Shown: positions 53,130 to 62,543, counted from the stretch's first letter. The stretch: DNA of 64,000 nt from an uncultured Clostridia bacterium (GCA_948473085.1 CAOKWH010000011.1:1-64000), one strand, 5' to 3'. The notes: generated from the letters alone by a model not told the origin. Numbers and translations are program-made.

Positions 53130-53510
53130 CTACACAATATTGCGGGGGAGAAAGCGCTCCGAATCCCAGATATGGGTAATCATACGCCGGATGGTGTCTG
53201 TTTCAGCTTGTAGGGAGGCATGCTCCTCATTTTGGATATAGGCCGGCAGCTTGGCAATGGACCGGGTGATCTCATCCAGTTTCCCATGCCGGACAAAGGA
53301 CATGATGGAATGCTCGTGTTCTTCCCAGTCCTGCTGGAGCTGCAGCGCCAGGCGATGGGCGGTGTCTATATCGCCTTTGTCTGCCGCCTGGGTGATGGCA
53401 TCTACCGACTGGATGGTTTCGTCCCGGACATGGGTGAGCCGGGACATGCAAAGCGCCCCCAACACGAGCAGCATTGGGAAAATGACAGCGCAGATGGCAA
53501 AGCGTTTCAT
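53130..53510 (-). CDS. DUF4363 family protein
   Basis: The 126-residue protein has an N-terminal membrane helix and a helical domain with DDFEEHEHSI-like spacing (LQQDWEEHEHSIMSFVRHGKLDEI) characteristic of DUF4363. Members are found in sporulating Firmicutes next to DUF421 genes. Its start overlaps the end of the DUF421 gene (ATGA), so the two are coupled. Confidence 0.82.
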   Translation of the reverse strand: MKRFAICAVIFPMLLVLGALCMSRLTHVRDETIQSVDAITQAADKGDIDTAHRLALQLQQDWEEHEHSIMSFVRHGKLDEITRSIAKLPAYIQNEEHASLQAETDTIRRMITHIWDSERFLPRNIV

Positions 53511-54187
53511 CCCTTCTCCTTTCTCACAATTTGATAGCTGAGATTGCGGTCGCAGGTCATTAAATAAATATCCTGCGGCTGCAATCGTTCTTTCTTTAAA
53601 ACTTCATCCAGCCAGGCATGGGTGATGCCGCAGTATTGGTAGGCCTCTGCTACTGGATGGCCGTTGTTTATCAGTACAACCGGCGGGGCGCTGATATATG
53701 CCTCTTTACTCAGCCCCAAATCCCCGGCTGTGGCCGGCCGGGCGGTAAATTTGGGGTAAACCGACAGGTTCCCGGTGGTTTCCACAACGGCAAACTGCAC
53801 TTCGTTTATGTCAAAATATCCGGCTGTACGGAGCTGTTCAGTCAAATCATCCACCGAAAAGCGCAGGTCCCAGAGCGTCTGCTGCATAATTTTCCCATCC
53901 CGAATGACCATTTTGGGGCTGCCGCAGAACAGCCGCCGGGCCTTTTTGCTGTACATGGTAAGCCCGGACAGGAAAACCTCAAAGCAGACAATGGTTAAGA
54001 TAGGCACCACACTGCCCAGCAGCGGGACATTGACATCTTCGATGGGCAGGGTGGCAATATTGGAGATGAGGATGGTAACCACCAGCTCGCTGGGCTGCAG
54101 TTCACCAATCTGGCGTTTGCCCATAATGCGCAGCCCGGCAATAATGAGCAGGTAGAGCATGACGGTGCGCACAATGCTTGCATACAT
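53507..54187 (-). CDS. DUF421 (YetF-like) membrane protein
   Basis: The 226-residue protein has three N-terminal membrane helices, MGKRQIGELQPSELVVTILISNIATLPIED as the family signature, and a cytoplasmic C-terminal domain with GSPKMVIRDGKI. Such proteins (YetF, YcaP) occur in spore-formers; function unsettled. I chose the ATG at 54187, after GAGGTGA. It is divergent from gerA. Confidence 0.88.
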   Translation of the reverse strand: MYASIVRTVMLYLLIIAGLRIMGKRQIGELQPSELVVTILISNIATLPIEDVNVPLLGSVVPILTIVCFEVFLSGLTMYSKKARRLFCGSPKMVIRDGKIMQQTLWDLRFSVDDLTEQLRTAGYFDINEVQFAVVETTGNLSVYPKFTARPATAGDLGLSKEAYISAPPVVLINNGHPVAEAYQYCGITHAWLDEVLKKERLQPQDIYLMTCDRNLSYQIVRKEKG

Positions 54188-54321
54188 GAAAAAGTTCACC
54201 TCGCAGTAACAGGATGGCTTTAGTTTTTCCGGGAAAAAAGCAGATATTCTGTACTGCGGCAACATAAACCGGCGCTTTGGCGAGCATACTCATACTGAAA
54301 CTGTTTATGGAGTGAAAGAAA

Positions 54322-55854
54322 ATGCTGTTTAAAAAACAAAGCCAGGAAAAGGCCATCTCCTATGCTGTGCCACAGCCGGATGCCAGGCTGGAAGAGGAGC
54401 TTTCCCCCAGCCTGGAAGTGACAGTGGAGCGCCTGCGGCAGCTGTGCGGGGAAACGGCCGACCTGCAGGTGAACCGGCTGACTGTAGCGGGCGCGCCGGC
54501 GGCCTTTGTTATGTTTGAGGGGCAGGTCAATGACCAAACGCTTATTTTGGGCACGGCCAGCCGGCTGAATCAGGCTGCACTGGGCGATACTCCGGCCAGC
54601 CGGCTGGAGAGCATCTATTCCGGCTTGTTTATGGCCGGGGATAAAAAGAAATTTGCCACCTATGGGGAATTTATTGCGTTTATATCCTCCGGATTTGCCG
54701 TGCTGCTGCTGGATGGCGCTGCCCAGGGAATAGCCTTTGGCATCCAGGGGTTTGGGTTCCGCTCGGTAGGGGAGCCCTCTTCAGAGAACAACCTCCGGGG
54801 TTCCCGCGAAGGGTTTGTGGAGCCCATCCGGGTGAACATGTCCATGATACGCCGGCGGCTGAAAACCCCCAGCCTGTGTATGCAGCTGCTGAAAATTGGA
54901 GTGAAAAGCCAGACCGATGTTTGCCTATTGTACCGCAGCGACTATGTGGATAAGCGAATGCTCCAGCAATTACAGAGCCGGTTGGAACAGGTGCAGCTGG
55001 ATAATCTGCTGGATTCGGGCTATCTGCGCCCCTTTTTGGAAAGCGGGCCCTTTTCTCTCTTTTCCGGAACAGGGGTGACCGAACGGCCGGATACTCTCTG
55101 CGCCAAAATAAGCGAGGGGCGCATTGGCATTTTAGTGGACGGCAGCCCGTTTGCCATTGTAGTGCCCTATCTGTTCTCCGAGCACTTTCAGAATATGGAT
55201 GACTATTCTGAGCGGCCATATTACGCCATTTTTATGCGCCTGCTGAAGTATTTTGCGTTCTTCCTTACCATCCTGCTGCCGGGAACCTATGTAGCGGCGG
55301 TCAACTTTCATCCCGAGCTTATCCCGGACGAGCTGCTATTTAAAGTTGCCCAGGCCGAGCAGGGTATGGCTTTCCCGCTGATGTTTGAAGCATTGTTTAT
55401 CCACTTTATCTACGAGCTCATGCGGGAGGCCGGCCTGCGTCTGCCCCGGCCGGTGGGCCATGCTGTGAGCATTATTGGCGCGCTGGTGATAGGGGATGCA
55501 GCGGTTACGGCCGGGCTTATCAGCACGCCGATGGTTATGGTGGTGGCGCTTACCACCATCAGTTCCTTTGTCATCCCCTCTTTATACGAACCGGTGGCGG
55601 TGCTGCGGCTGATGTTCATTTTATTAGGGGGGATGCTGGGGCTGTTTGGCATGGTGCTGGGGCTGGCCTTTGTGGGGGTGAACCTCTGCTCTGTTACAGT
55701 GTTGGGGGTGCCGGCCACCTCGCCGGAAACGCCACTTTCCATTTACTCCCTGCGGGATACGCTGCTTCGGGTCAACTGGCGGGAGCTGGGCCAGCAGCAG
55801 TTTATCATCTCCCGCACCGAGGGTGCTGATATGGGTGAGGAGGGAATAGAGTGA
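54322..55854 (+). CDS. Spore germination protein, GerA subunit A
   Basis: The 510-residue protein is a GerAA/GerKA homologue: a soluble N-terminal half, FRSVGEPSSENNLRGSREGFVEPIRVN and DYVDKRMLQQL, then about five membrane helices from residue 300 onward (GTYVAAVNFHPELIP). In endospores it forms a nutrient-gated channel in the inner membrane. It overlaps gerB by GTGA. Confidence 0.95.
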   Translation: MLFKKQSQEKAISYAVPQPDARLEEELSPSLEVTVERLRQLCGETADLQVNRLTVAGAPAAFVMFEGQVNDQTLILGTASRLNQAALGDTPASRLESIYSGLFMAGDKKKFATYGEFIAFISSGFAVLLLDGAAQGIAFGIQGFGFRSVGEPSSENNLRGSREGFVEPIRVNMSMIRRRLKTPSLCMQLLKIGVKSQTDVCLLYRSDYVDKRMLQQLQSRLEQVQLDNLLDSGYLRPFLESGPFSLFSGTGVTERPDTLCAKISEGRIGILVDGSPFAIVVPYLFSEHFQNMDDYSERPYYAIFMRLLKYFAFFLTILLPGTYVAAVNFHPELIPDELLFKVAQAEQGMAFPLMFEALFIHFIYELMREAGLRLPRPVGHAVSIIGALVIGDAAVTAGLISTPMVMVVALTTISSFVIPSLYEPVAVLRLMFILLGGMLGLFGMVLGLAFVGVNLCSVTVLGVPATSPETPLSIYSLRDTLLRVNWRELGQQQFIISRTEGADMGEEGIE

Positions 55855-56945
55855 ACAGGGAAACCCCTATTGTAAAAAATCACATTGGCACTCTGGGAGC
55901 AACGGCGCTTGTTTTTTGCTGCCGCATCTTTTACCTGCTCACCTATTCCCCAAAAAGTGAGGAGTATGGCGGCAGTGTTAGTATGCTGGCTTTTTTTCTG
56001 GCCGGTGTAGCCTCCATTTTGCTCTGCACGGTGTTTTGGTTTATGCTGCGGCGCTGCGGTGCTCATAGCCTCCCGGAGCTGTATCAGCGGCAGGGACGGG
56101 TATTTGCCACCTTGTGCGAGCTTGCCGTGTTGGGTGTCCTGTCCGGATCGGCCCTGAGCACGGTTCTGAATTTTTCCGGCTTTATGTCCTCCACCGTCTA
56201 TCCTGGTGCAGGTGCCCAGGTAATGGCGGCGGCAGTTATGTTTGCGGCGGCCTATGGCGCCTATTCGGGGATGGAGGCCATCTCCCGGCTGGCTATCCCG
56301 GTAACATTGGTGCTGCTCATAGGCTTGGCCACTGCTGCTGCCGGGATTGTGGGCAGTATCAACCCAGTTTATCTGATTGCACCAGGGCCGGAAGGCGTGC
56401 CGCAGGTGCTGGAGCTGTTCTTCCAGGCGCTGTTTCACAATACCGAGGTGTTGCTGTTCCTTATCCTTTCGGATAAAATCCGGGAGGGTTCCCCGAAAAT
56501 TTATGCCTGGGGGGCGGCTTTTTCCATGTCGGTTTACCAGTTTACGATATTATTGGTAACGATGGCACTGGGCCCGTTTGCCTATGTGCGCAGCTACCCC
56601 ATCTATTCCATGCTGGCCGCTGCCGAGCTTTCGGTGCTGACCCGATTGGATATGATCAATATGGTAATTTGGATTTTTATTACCTATATCCGCTGTGCGG
56701 CCTATCTCTATTGTATCTGTGGCTGTATCCGCCGGATGGCCCCCAGTTGGCAGCGGGGGCATGTGTCGCTGGGGGTTGGTGTGCTGGGGGCGTTGGCGGG
56801 CTCCTACCTCTGCGGCGGACTGAACCGGGGCCTGGCACTGTGGGAGCTGTGGTCCGGCGCTGCCCCCTTTGTATTGGCAGCAGGCGTGCTGTTGTTATCG
56901 GTCTGCGCTGCCCTGCTAAGGGCCAGGAGGAGGGAGAAAGAATGA
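55851..56945 (+). CDS. Spore germination protein, GerA subunit B (permease)
   Basis: The 364-residue protein has about ten membrane helices and belongs to the GerAB/endospore germination permease (APC-like) family, which holds the germinant-binding site. It starts at a GTG overlapping the gerA stop. Its own TGA overlaps the gerC start. Confidence 0.93.
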   Translation: MNRETPIVKNHIGTLGATALVFCCRIFYLLTYSPKSEEYGGSVSMLAFFLAGVASILLCTVFWFMLRRCGAHSLPELYQRQGRVFATLCELAVLGVLSGSALSTVLNFSGFMSSTVYPGAGAQVMAAAVMFAAAYGAYSGMEAISRLAIPVTLVLLIGLATAAAGIVGSINPVYLIAPGPEGVPQVLELFFQALFHNTEVLLFLILSDKIREGSPKIYAWGAAFSMSVYQFTILLVTMALGPFAYVRSYPIYSMLAAAELSVLTRLDMINMVIWIFITYIRCAAYLYCICGCIRRMAPSWQRGHVSLGVGVLGALAGSYLCGGLNRGLALWELWSGAAPFVLAAGVLLLSVCAALLRARRREKE

Positions 56946-58048
56946 AAAAATTTTTGTCCGGCGTGCTTTGCCTGATACTGATTTTAAGCTGCACAGGCTG
57001 TATGCCGTCGGTGCAGATTGACCGCCGGCTATTGGTGCAGGGGATTGGGATTGACTGGACAGAAGGGGAATATCAGGTTACCTTGCAGGTGTTTTCCCCG
57101 GCGGCCAAAGGGGAAACGGAAGGCGCCGGTAGTACAGATATCCACACTGCCGCCGGAGAAAACCTGGCGGAATGTATGCAAAGCGTCTGCCGGGATACCG
57201 GGCGCAGCCTGTTTCTGGGCAACTGCCGCATGGTTATTTTGGGAGCAAACGCGATGGGGGAGAACCGGGAACCGGTGCTGGACTACCTGCTTAGCAACCA
57301 TGAACTGCGTCCGGGCATTCCGCTGTTGTTCACTGAAGGCCAGGCTGCAGATTTGCTAAAAGCCCCTATGGACGGCGCCGAAGTGCCGGCTATGCGTATC
57401 CATGAGGTGGTAAGCGCCCATATCCACGCTGGCCTTTGTCCGGATGCCACCCTTTTAACAGTGATACAAGGCATTGATGGCCCGGGAGCATCGGCCGCCC
57501 TGCCTTTGCTGGATTTGACCGAGGACGATATGCTGGTTATAGCGGGAGCCGCCCTGCTCCTGCCCGATTCAGGGTATACAGCAGTGGCTGCCGAAGATTG
57601 GCGAGGGGCAGCCTATCTGCTGGGCCAGCTGGAAAGCGCCGATTATACCCTGGGCTATAAGGGCGGCACCCTGCGGGTTACCGTAACTCCGGTGCTGCAT
57701 CTCCTCTCTGCCCAGGAGGAAAATGGCCGGCCGCTGCTCCAGCTCCAGCTGAGGCTAAACTGCGCTGTGCAGGAGTTTACCGGCGGGCGGCTGGACTGGA
57801 ACAGCACCGAAACAGCCGCCGTTGCAGCAGTGGTGGAGCGTCAGGCCCAGCAGGAGCTGCAACAGAGCTTTGGTTTAATCCAGGCCCATCAGGCAGATGT
57901 GTTGGGGCTGCTTCCACAGATGAAAAAATTTACACCCAAACTTTATCAGGCCCATAGTGGCGCCTGGCTGCTGGAACAGGCAGAGCTAAAAACAGAGATA
58001 CAGGTTAATATTACCTCCCTGGGCAGCGGTGCTCGGGCGGCTGCCTGA
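56942..58048 (+). CDS. Spore germination protein, GerA subunit C (lipoprotein)
   Basis: The 368-residue protein has a lipoprotein signal (ILSC or CTGC, lipid on Cys17 or Cys20) and the GerAC region LLVQGIGIDWTEGEYQVTLQV, with three further domains. It is the outer-leaflet subunit of the germinant receptor. It ends the tricistronic operon. Confidence 0.93.
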   Translation: MKKFLSGVLCLILILSCTGCMPSVQIDRRLLVQGIGIDWTEGEYQVTLQVFSPAAKGETEGAGSTDIHTAAGENLAECMQSVCRDTGRSLFLGNCRMVILGANAMGENREPVLDYLLSNHELRPGIPLLFTEGQAADLLKAPMDGAEVPAMRIHEVVSAHIHAGLCPDATLLTVIQGIDGPGASAALPLLDLTEDDMLVIAGAALLLPDSGYTAVAAEDWRGAAYLLGQLESADYTLGYKGGTLRVTVTPVLHLLSAQEENGRPLLQLQLRLNCAVQEFTGGRLDWNSTETAAVAAVVERQAQQELQQSFGLIQAHQADVLGLLPQMKKFTPKLYQAHSGAWLLEQAELKTEIQVNITSLGSGARAAA

Positions 58049-58131
58049 ACAGATTCGTAAAAACTTAATAAAAAGCGGTAATACAGTCCGATATTGACAG
58101 CGCGGCGGCGGTGTTTTTGGGGCATAATAAA

Positions 58132-58156
58132 AGTGAGTGTCCAGGCGACACTCACT
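58132..58156. terminator. Bidirectional terminator after gerC
   Basis: AGTGAGTGTC and GACACTCACT form a perfect 10-bp stem around a 5-nt loop, between the convergent gerC and SLOG genes. The T tails are short. Confidence 0.65.
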
Positions 58157-58505
58157 ACTTTAGCTGTTTTAAGTTGATAACCTTTACCGGGATTCCCCGC
58201 TGCAAACAGGTTGTAATGGCGTGGGCAGAGCCGCGGGAAGCCATATCCCAAAAGGCCAACACCAGGTCCGCCCGCCGGATAATTTCAATATTTCGCACCA
58301 GTGGTGCTCTGCGGCCAAATCGCGCGTAGTTTGGGAGATATTCCGTAATGGGGATATTCAGCCGTTGTGCAGCTTCCCGGGCAACACGGTCGATGCCGGT
58401 AGCGCCCCCGCTGAAAATCCGGGTGCAATTTTTGGGTATATGGGTAACCATTGCAGCTGCGGTTAAGCCGTAGCTTTTTCTGGAACCAATAATGGCAACC
58501 TGCAT
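58155..58505 (-). CDS. SLOG-domain (DUF2493/YspA-like) protein
   Basis: The 116-residue protein is a Rossmann-like SLOG domain: VAIIGSRKSYG, FSGGATGIDRVAREAA and ADLVLAFWDMASRGSAHAI. SLOG proteins bind nucleotides or nucleic acids and include DprA relatives; this short form has no known specific function. I chose the ATG at 58505, after GGAGGGAA. Confidence 0.88.
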   Translation of the reverse strand: MQVAIIGSRKSYGLTAAAMVTHIPKNCTRIFSGGATGIDRVAREAAQRLNIPITEYLPNYARFGRRAPLVRNIEIIRRADLVLAFWDMASRGSAHAITTCLQRGIPVKVINLKQLK

Positions 58506-58660
58506 CTCTGTTTCCCTCCATAGGCTGTTTCTGCTTACGATTGTATCACACAGCGCCCGAAAGGGAAAGGGGTTTTCCGGCACTGGTTTTCCTCTTTGAC
58601 AGCAGAAAAGGAGGGGTAAAAAGGGCCGCAAACGAACAATAAAACGGAGGGTTTATCAAA

Positions 58661-59872
58661 ATGAGAAAATTATACAGGGGTTTTGCCGGCCTGTTGAGCA
58701 TAGCGGTGATGGTTTTGATGGGGGCGGTGCTGTACTATGACAGCGCCCTGCCGGATAGCTTTTACCTGGCGGAATCGCAATCAGAGCCGGCTTCTATCAA
58801 AGTGGGCACCCCTCTTAATATTGAGGGGGCGGTAACTGCCCGGGAGGGTAGCACCGGTACGGCCCAGCTGAAAATGCTGGGAGCCGTATCCATCAAACAG
58901 GTGGATGTCCAGTTTGTAGGGCATAAAACAGTGGTGCCCTGCGGCTATCCCTTTGGTATAAAAATGTTTACCGAAGGGGTGGTGGTTGTAGGGCTCACCG
59001 ATGTAGAGCAGAACGGGATATTTGTAAACCCGGCCCAGCAGGCGGGTATTCGCGTTGGCGATGTGATTACCCAGTTGGACGGGCAGCCCATGCAGCTAAA
59101 TGAGGATGTGGCGGCCGTAATGTCCGCCAGCGGCGGCAGGGAGATCAGCTATGTGCTAAACCGCAAGGGGGAAACCATAACCGGCACCATTAAACCGGTG
59201 CTGGCCGATAACGGTGAGTACAAGGCTGGTATCTGGGTCCGGGACAGCTCGGCGGGAATTGGCACGATGACCTATTACGACCCCAATACCATGACCTTTG
59301 CCGGCCTGGGCCACGCTGTTTGCGATGTGGATACCGGGGAGGTGCTGCCGCTGGGCAAGGGTGAAATTGTGGATGTGTCCATTACCGGTGTAGAAAAGGG
59401 GGTAGCCGGGGATCCCGGTTCCCTCAAGGGCAGCTTTGAGGGCAGCCGGCTAACTGGGTTTATGGCCATCAACAGCGATACCGGTGTCTATGGCAAGCTG
59501 CGCTCAATGCCCATTACCACCACCCAGGCAGTGCCCATTGCGCTCAAGCAGGAGGTGCGGGAGGGCCCGGCCCAGATTTATACTACAGTGGAGGGCAAAA
59601 ACCCACAATGCTATGACATTGTCATTGAAAAGGTAAATCTGGCTTCCGCTTCCAAAACCAAAAGCATGGTTATCCGGGTAACCGACCCACAATTGCTGGA
59701 AAAAACCGGAGGAATTGTGCAGGGCATGAGCGGCAGCCCCATTATACAGGATGGCAAACTGGTGGGTGCGGTAACCCATGTATTTGTCAATGATTTGACA
59801 CGGGGTTATGGCATCTTTGCCGAAAATATGGAGGAAACAGCGGCCACCATCCAGTCCAATACAGCTGCATAG
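58661..59872 (+). CDS. spoIVB: SpoIVB serine peptidase
   Basis: The 403-residue protein has an N-terminal membrane anchor, a PDZ domain (about 105-185: QQAGIRVGDVITQLDG) and the peptidase domain with the Ser in GMSGSPIIQDG (about residue 357) and a His in GLGHAVCDVDTG. It is made in the forespore and triggers pro-sigma-K processing via SpoIVFA. It precedes spo0A, the usual clostridial order. Confidence 0.96.
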   Translation: MRKLYRGFAGLLSIAVMVLMGAVLYYDSALPDSFYLAESQSEPASIKVGTPLNIEGAVTAREGSTGTAQLKMLGAVSIKQVDVQFVGHKTVVPCGYPFGIKMFTEGVVVVGLTDVEQNGIFVNPAQQAGIRVGDVITQLDGQPMQLNEDVAAVMSASGGREISYVLNRKGETITGTIKPVLADNGEYKAGIWVRDSSAGIGTMTYYDPNTMTFAGLGHAVCDVDTGEVLPLGKGEIVDVSITGVEKGVAGDPGSLKGSFEGSRLTGFMAINSDTGVYGKLRSMPITTTQAVPIALKQEVREGPAQIYTTVEGKNPQCYDIVIEKVNLASASKTKSMVIRVTDPQLLEKTGGIVQGMSGSPIIQDGKLVGAVTHVFVNDLTRGYGIFAENMEETAATIQSNTAA

Positions 59873-59898
59873 TATGAACTGGAATCAATTCTAAATAA

Positions 59899-59946
59899 TA
59901 GAAGGCCCCAAGTGGAGTTTTATCCGCTTTGGGCCTTCTAATTTTG
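59899..59946 (+). terminator. Terminator after spoIVB
   Basis: TAGAAGGCCC pairs with GGGCCTTCTA across an inner CAAGTGG/CCGCTTTG stem, then TTTTG. Confidence 0.8.
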
Positions 59947-59961
59947 TCGAAGCCTGTCGAA
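59945..59961 (+). promoter_or_regulatory. Tandem Spo0A boxes upstream of spo0A
   Basis: Two TGTCGAA copies at 59945-59951 and 59955-59961 repeat exactly 10 bp apart, one helical turn, in the TTGTCGAA/TGTCGAAA form of Spo0A binding sites. They precede both spo0A promoters by about 60-120 bp. Confidence 0.7.
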
Positions 59962-60017
59962 ATTTGTATGTTATTGACGAATAAACGCAGGAATAGTCCC
60001 AAAACTATTTAGCACAA

Positions 60018-60046
60018 TTGACAAAAGTTATCATCAATTTTATAAT
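60018..60046 (+). promoter_or_regulatory. spo0A promoter 1
   Basis: A consensus TTGACA (60018-60023), 17-bp spacer and TATAAT (60041-60046). Confidence 0.75.
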
Positions 60047-60078
60047 AAATATAGTTCCTGTAAAAAGGCAAAACAGTA

Positions 60079-60107
60079 TTGAAGTATTTGGAAATATATG
60101 TTAAAAT
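60079..60107 (+). promoter_or_regulatory. spo0A promoter 2
   Basis: TTGAAG (60079-60084), a 17-bp spacer and TAAAAT (60102-60107), nearer the gene. Confidence 0.55.
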
Positions 60108-60149
60108 ATGGATAAAATTTACAGTTAGACACAGGAGGCTATGTTGACA

Positions 60150-60920
60150 ATGGTAAAGAGCAAGATTGTAATTTCAGATGACAGCAAAGAATTTCTCTCT
60201 CAGATGGAAACACTACTTACAGAATGCGGGTTTGAAGTAGTATGTATCCCGAAGGATGGTTCCCTGCTGCTGGAAACCATTTCTAAGGAGCGTCCTGGTG
60301 TGGTGCTGGCCGATGTGTTTATGCCCAGTTTGGATGCCATTGGCGTTATGAAAAACACCTTCCAGCAGTTGGGGGAGGAAAGCCCCAAGTTTTTGCTGAT
60401 GTCCACCTTTGACAGCAGCGTTTTGGAGCGGGAGCTGATTTCTGCAGGGGCGCTTTACTATTTTCTCAAGCCTTTTTCTGCCGATACAGCGGCTGAGCGT
60501 ATTGTCCAGCTGATTGGTTCTGGCAAGCTGGAGGAGGAAGGTGCCTCCCACGATATGACCGACCTGGAGCTTACTGTCACCGAAATTATCCACCAAATTG
60601 GTGTACCAGCCCATATTAAGGGATACTACTACCTGCGGGAATCCATTTTAATGGTTATAGCCGACCATACAATTCTTTCTGCCATCACCAAACAGCTGTA
60701 TCCCGGCGTTGCCAAAAAGTACGACACAACGGCTTCCCGGGTTGAACGGGCGATTCGCCATGCCATTGAAGTTGCCTGGGATCGGGGCAATGTGGAGGTA
60801 TTGGAGAATTACTTTGGCTATACCATCAACTCATCCCGCGGCAAGCCCACCAACAGCGAATTTATTGCCATGATTGCCGATAAAATTAATATGAGCCGGC
60901 GCGGCCGTCGGGAAGCGTAA
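60150..60920 (+). CDS. spo0A: Sporulation response regulator Spo0A
   Basis: The protein has a receiver domain (acidic Asp10/Asp11, phospho-acceptor Asp55 in [12 protein letters not shown], Lys107 in YFLKPF) and the Spo0A DNA-binding domain ([19 protein letters not shown], and the C-terminal [11 protein letters not shown]). It is the master switch for sporulation. I chose the ATG at 60150, 11 bp after AGGAGG; an ATG at 60141 is only 2 bp away. It stands after spoIVB, with two promoters and Spo0A boxes. Confidence 0.96.
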   Translation: MVKSKIVISDDSKEFLSQMETLLTECGFEVVCIPKDGSLLLETISKERPGVVLADVFMPSLDAIGVMKNTFQQLGEESPKFLLMSTFDSSVLERELISAGALYYFLKPFSADTAAERIVQLIGSGKLEEEGASHDMTDLELTVTEIIHQIGVPAHIKGYYYLRESILMVIADHTILSAITKQLYPGVAKKYDTTASRVERAIRHAIEVAWDRGNVEVLENYFGYTINSSRGKPTNSEFIAMIADKINMSRRGRREA

Positions 60921-61233
60921 TGCCAAACAGCCTGCCTGCCTTTAAAAGAAGCGCCGATGTTTTGCCGCCACAGTACGGTATCTGCTGCGATGGTACTTCC
61001 ATGCAGCGTTTTATCTCAGCTTTATTCCTCAATGCCATACCTTTCTTTAGGCAGGGTTCAGGCGATGTTCCTGGACCTTTGCCTTTCTGTATTTATTTTG
61101 GCAGAAAAGAACAACCATCGACAATATAATACTTTAATGGAAAAAAGATGAAAAACATGTCGGATGCTGCGAAGGCGTCAGATTTGTCTTTTAGTGAATA
61201 TCTATTTGCAAAATCTGGTGAATATCTGCTAGG

Positions 61234-61268
61234 CTGCTAAAAGAAAAATTTTTAGCGGCTCTTTTTCC
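61234..61268 (+). terminator. Terminator after spo0A
   Basis: GCTGCTAAAA pairs with TTTTAGCGGC (one G-U) over a short loop, then CTTTTT. It is 300 bp after the gene, so the mRNA has a long 3' tail. Confidence 0.65.
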
Positions 61269-61276
61269 TGTACCTA

Positions 61277-61305
61277 TTCCCAAAAGAGCAAGAAGATGCT
61301 ATAAT
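61277..61305 (+). promoter_or_regulatory. ogt-tag promoter
   Basis: TATAAT at 61300-61305; the -35 (TTCCCA at 61277-61282, 17-bp spacing) is weak. Confidence 0.5.
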
Positions 61306-61309
61306 AAAA

Positions 61310-61321
61310 GAACTAATGTTC
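61310..61321 (+). promoter_or_regulatory. LexA (SOS) box of ogt-tag
   Basis: GAACTAATGTTC is a perfect GAAC-N4-GTTC palindrome, 4 bp after the -10 element, the same arrangement as at uvrB. It precedes ogt by 56 bp. Confidence 0.78.
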
Positions 61322-61377
61322 TGAATAAACGGTGCTTGCCGCGGCAGGCGCCCATGGAGCAGAAAGGGGAAATTGTC

Positions 61378-61917
61378 ATGTATTATTCTGCTATTTACGC
61401 CTCTCCTATAGGGCCGCTGACCCTCTGCAGTGATGGGGAATACCTGGTGGGCCTTTGGATGGAGGGTCAGAAATATTTTGGCGGCACAGTGCGGGACCAG
61501 ATGGAGGAAGGGCCGGATTTGCCGGTGTTTTCTACTACCCGGAACTGGCTGGATGCTTACTTTGCCGGCAAACAGCCCCGGCCGGAGGAGCTGCCTCTGC
61601 GTCCGCTGGGCAGCGATTTTCGCCAGCAAGTGTGGGCTATCCTGTGCAGTATTCCCTATGGGCAGTGGATTACTTATGGCGATATTGCCAAACTGTTGGC
61701 GGACAAAATGGGCAAAAGCTCTATGTCCAGCCAGGCGGTGGGGGGAGCAGTGGGGCACAATCCCCTCTCCATTGTCATCCCCTGCCATCGTGTGGTGGGC
61801 GCCAGTGGAAGCCTGACCGGTTATGCCGGCGGAATTGAGAAAAAAATCTGGCTACTAAAGCATGAAGGGGTGGATATGTCCCGGCTGTTTGTGCCAAAAA
61901 CTGGGACAGCCCTATAA
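61378..61917 (+). CDS. ogt: Methylated-DNA--protein-cysteine methyltransferase
   Basis: The 179-residue protein has the active-site motif IPCHRVVG (Cys136), preceded by YGQWITYGDIA and VGGAVGHNPL. It removes O6-alkyl groups from guanine by transferring them irreversibly to its Cys. I chose the ATG at 61378, 8 bp after AAGGGG. tag follows after 20 bp. Confidence 0.95.
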   Translation: MYYSAIYASPIGPLTLCSDGEYLVGLWMEGQKYFGGTVRDQMEEGPDLPVFSTTRNWLDAYFAGKQPRPEELPLRPLGSDFRQQVWAILCSIPYGQWITYGDIAKLLADKMGKSSMSSQAVGGAVGHNPLSIVIPCHRVVGASGSLTGYAGGIEKKIWLLKHEGVDMSRLFVPKTGTAL

Positions 61918-61937
61918 ATTTTCCTGGAGGGATGAAG

Positions 61938-62489
61938 ATGGAGTGGAAGGACGGTAAACAGCGCTGCGCATGGGCCAACCCCAAAAATGAACTGTATCTG
62001 CGCTATCATGATGAGGAATGGGGCGTTCCAGTGCGGGAGGATCAAAGGCTGTTTGAAATGCTCATTTTGGAGTGCTTTCAGGCGGGGCTATCCTGGGAAT
62101 GTGTGCTGAACAAGCGCGAGGCATTCCGGCAGGCCTTTGATTTCTTTGACCTGGACAAAGTGTGCGCCTATGGGGATGAAAAGATGGAGGCCCTGCAGCA
62201 GGATACGGGCATTATTCGCAATCGCTTAAAAATTCAGGCAGCTGTAAACAACGCCAGGATTTTTCGGGAAATCCAACGGGAGTATGGCAGCTTTTCCACC
62301 TATCTTTGGGGGTGGACTGATGGGCAGGTTATCCGGGAACAGGGCCGGGATCGCTCTGCGCTATCCGATAGGCTGTCTGCGGATTTAAAAAAGCGAGGGA
62401 TGAAATTTGTTGGCACTACCATTATTTATGCCTATCTTCAGGCAGTGGGGGTCATTGATTCCCATGACGAAGGCTGCTTTTTGGCATAG
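61938..62489 (+). CDS. tag: 3-methyladenine DNA glycosylase I
   Basis: The 183-residue protein has RCAWA and YHDEEWGVPV at the start and DSHDEGCF at the end, which give the Cys/His zinc site of Tag, and FQAGLSWECVLNKREAFR in the base-recognition core. It excises 3-methyladenine. I chose the ATG at 61938, 7 bp after CTGGAGGG. It is in an operon with ogt. Confidence 0.95.
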   Translation: MEWKDGKQRCAWANPKNELYLRYHDEEWGVPVREDQRLFEMLILECFQAGLSWECVLNKREAFRQAFDFFDLDKVCAYGDEKMEALQQDTGIIRNRLKIQAAVNNARIFREIQREYGSFSTYLWGWTDGQVIREQGRDRSALSDRLSADLKKRGMKFVGTTIIYAYLQAVGVIDSHDEGCFLA

Positions 62490-62543
62490 TATTCCCTGGC
62501 ATTTTTGCCGCCCAGCGACAGCTCAAACCCGAATGGGATAGGG

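Larger units (their letters stand above)
60921..61377. other. Intergenic region between spo0A and ogt
   Basis: It holds the spo0A terminator and the ogt promoter with a LexA-type box. A 69-codon frame at 60920-61129 opens at the spo0A stop without a binding site and looks spurious. Confidence 0.5.

Noticed and set aside
60920..61129. 69-codon frame directly after spo0A
   Set aside because: It opens at the spo0A stop without its own binding site, has no motif, and lies in a stretch with other short frames.
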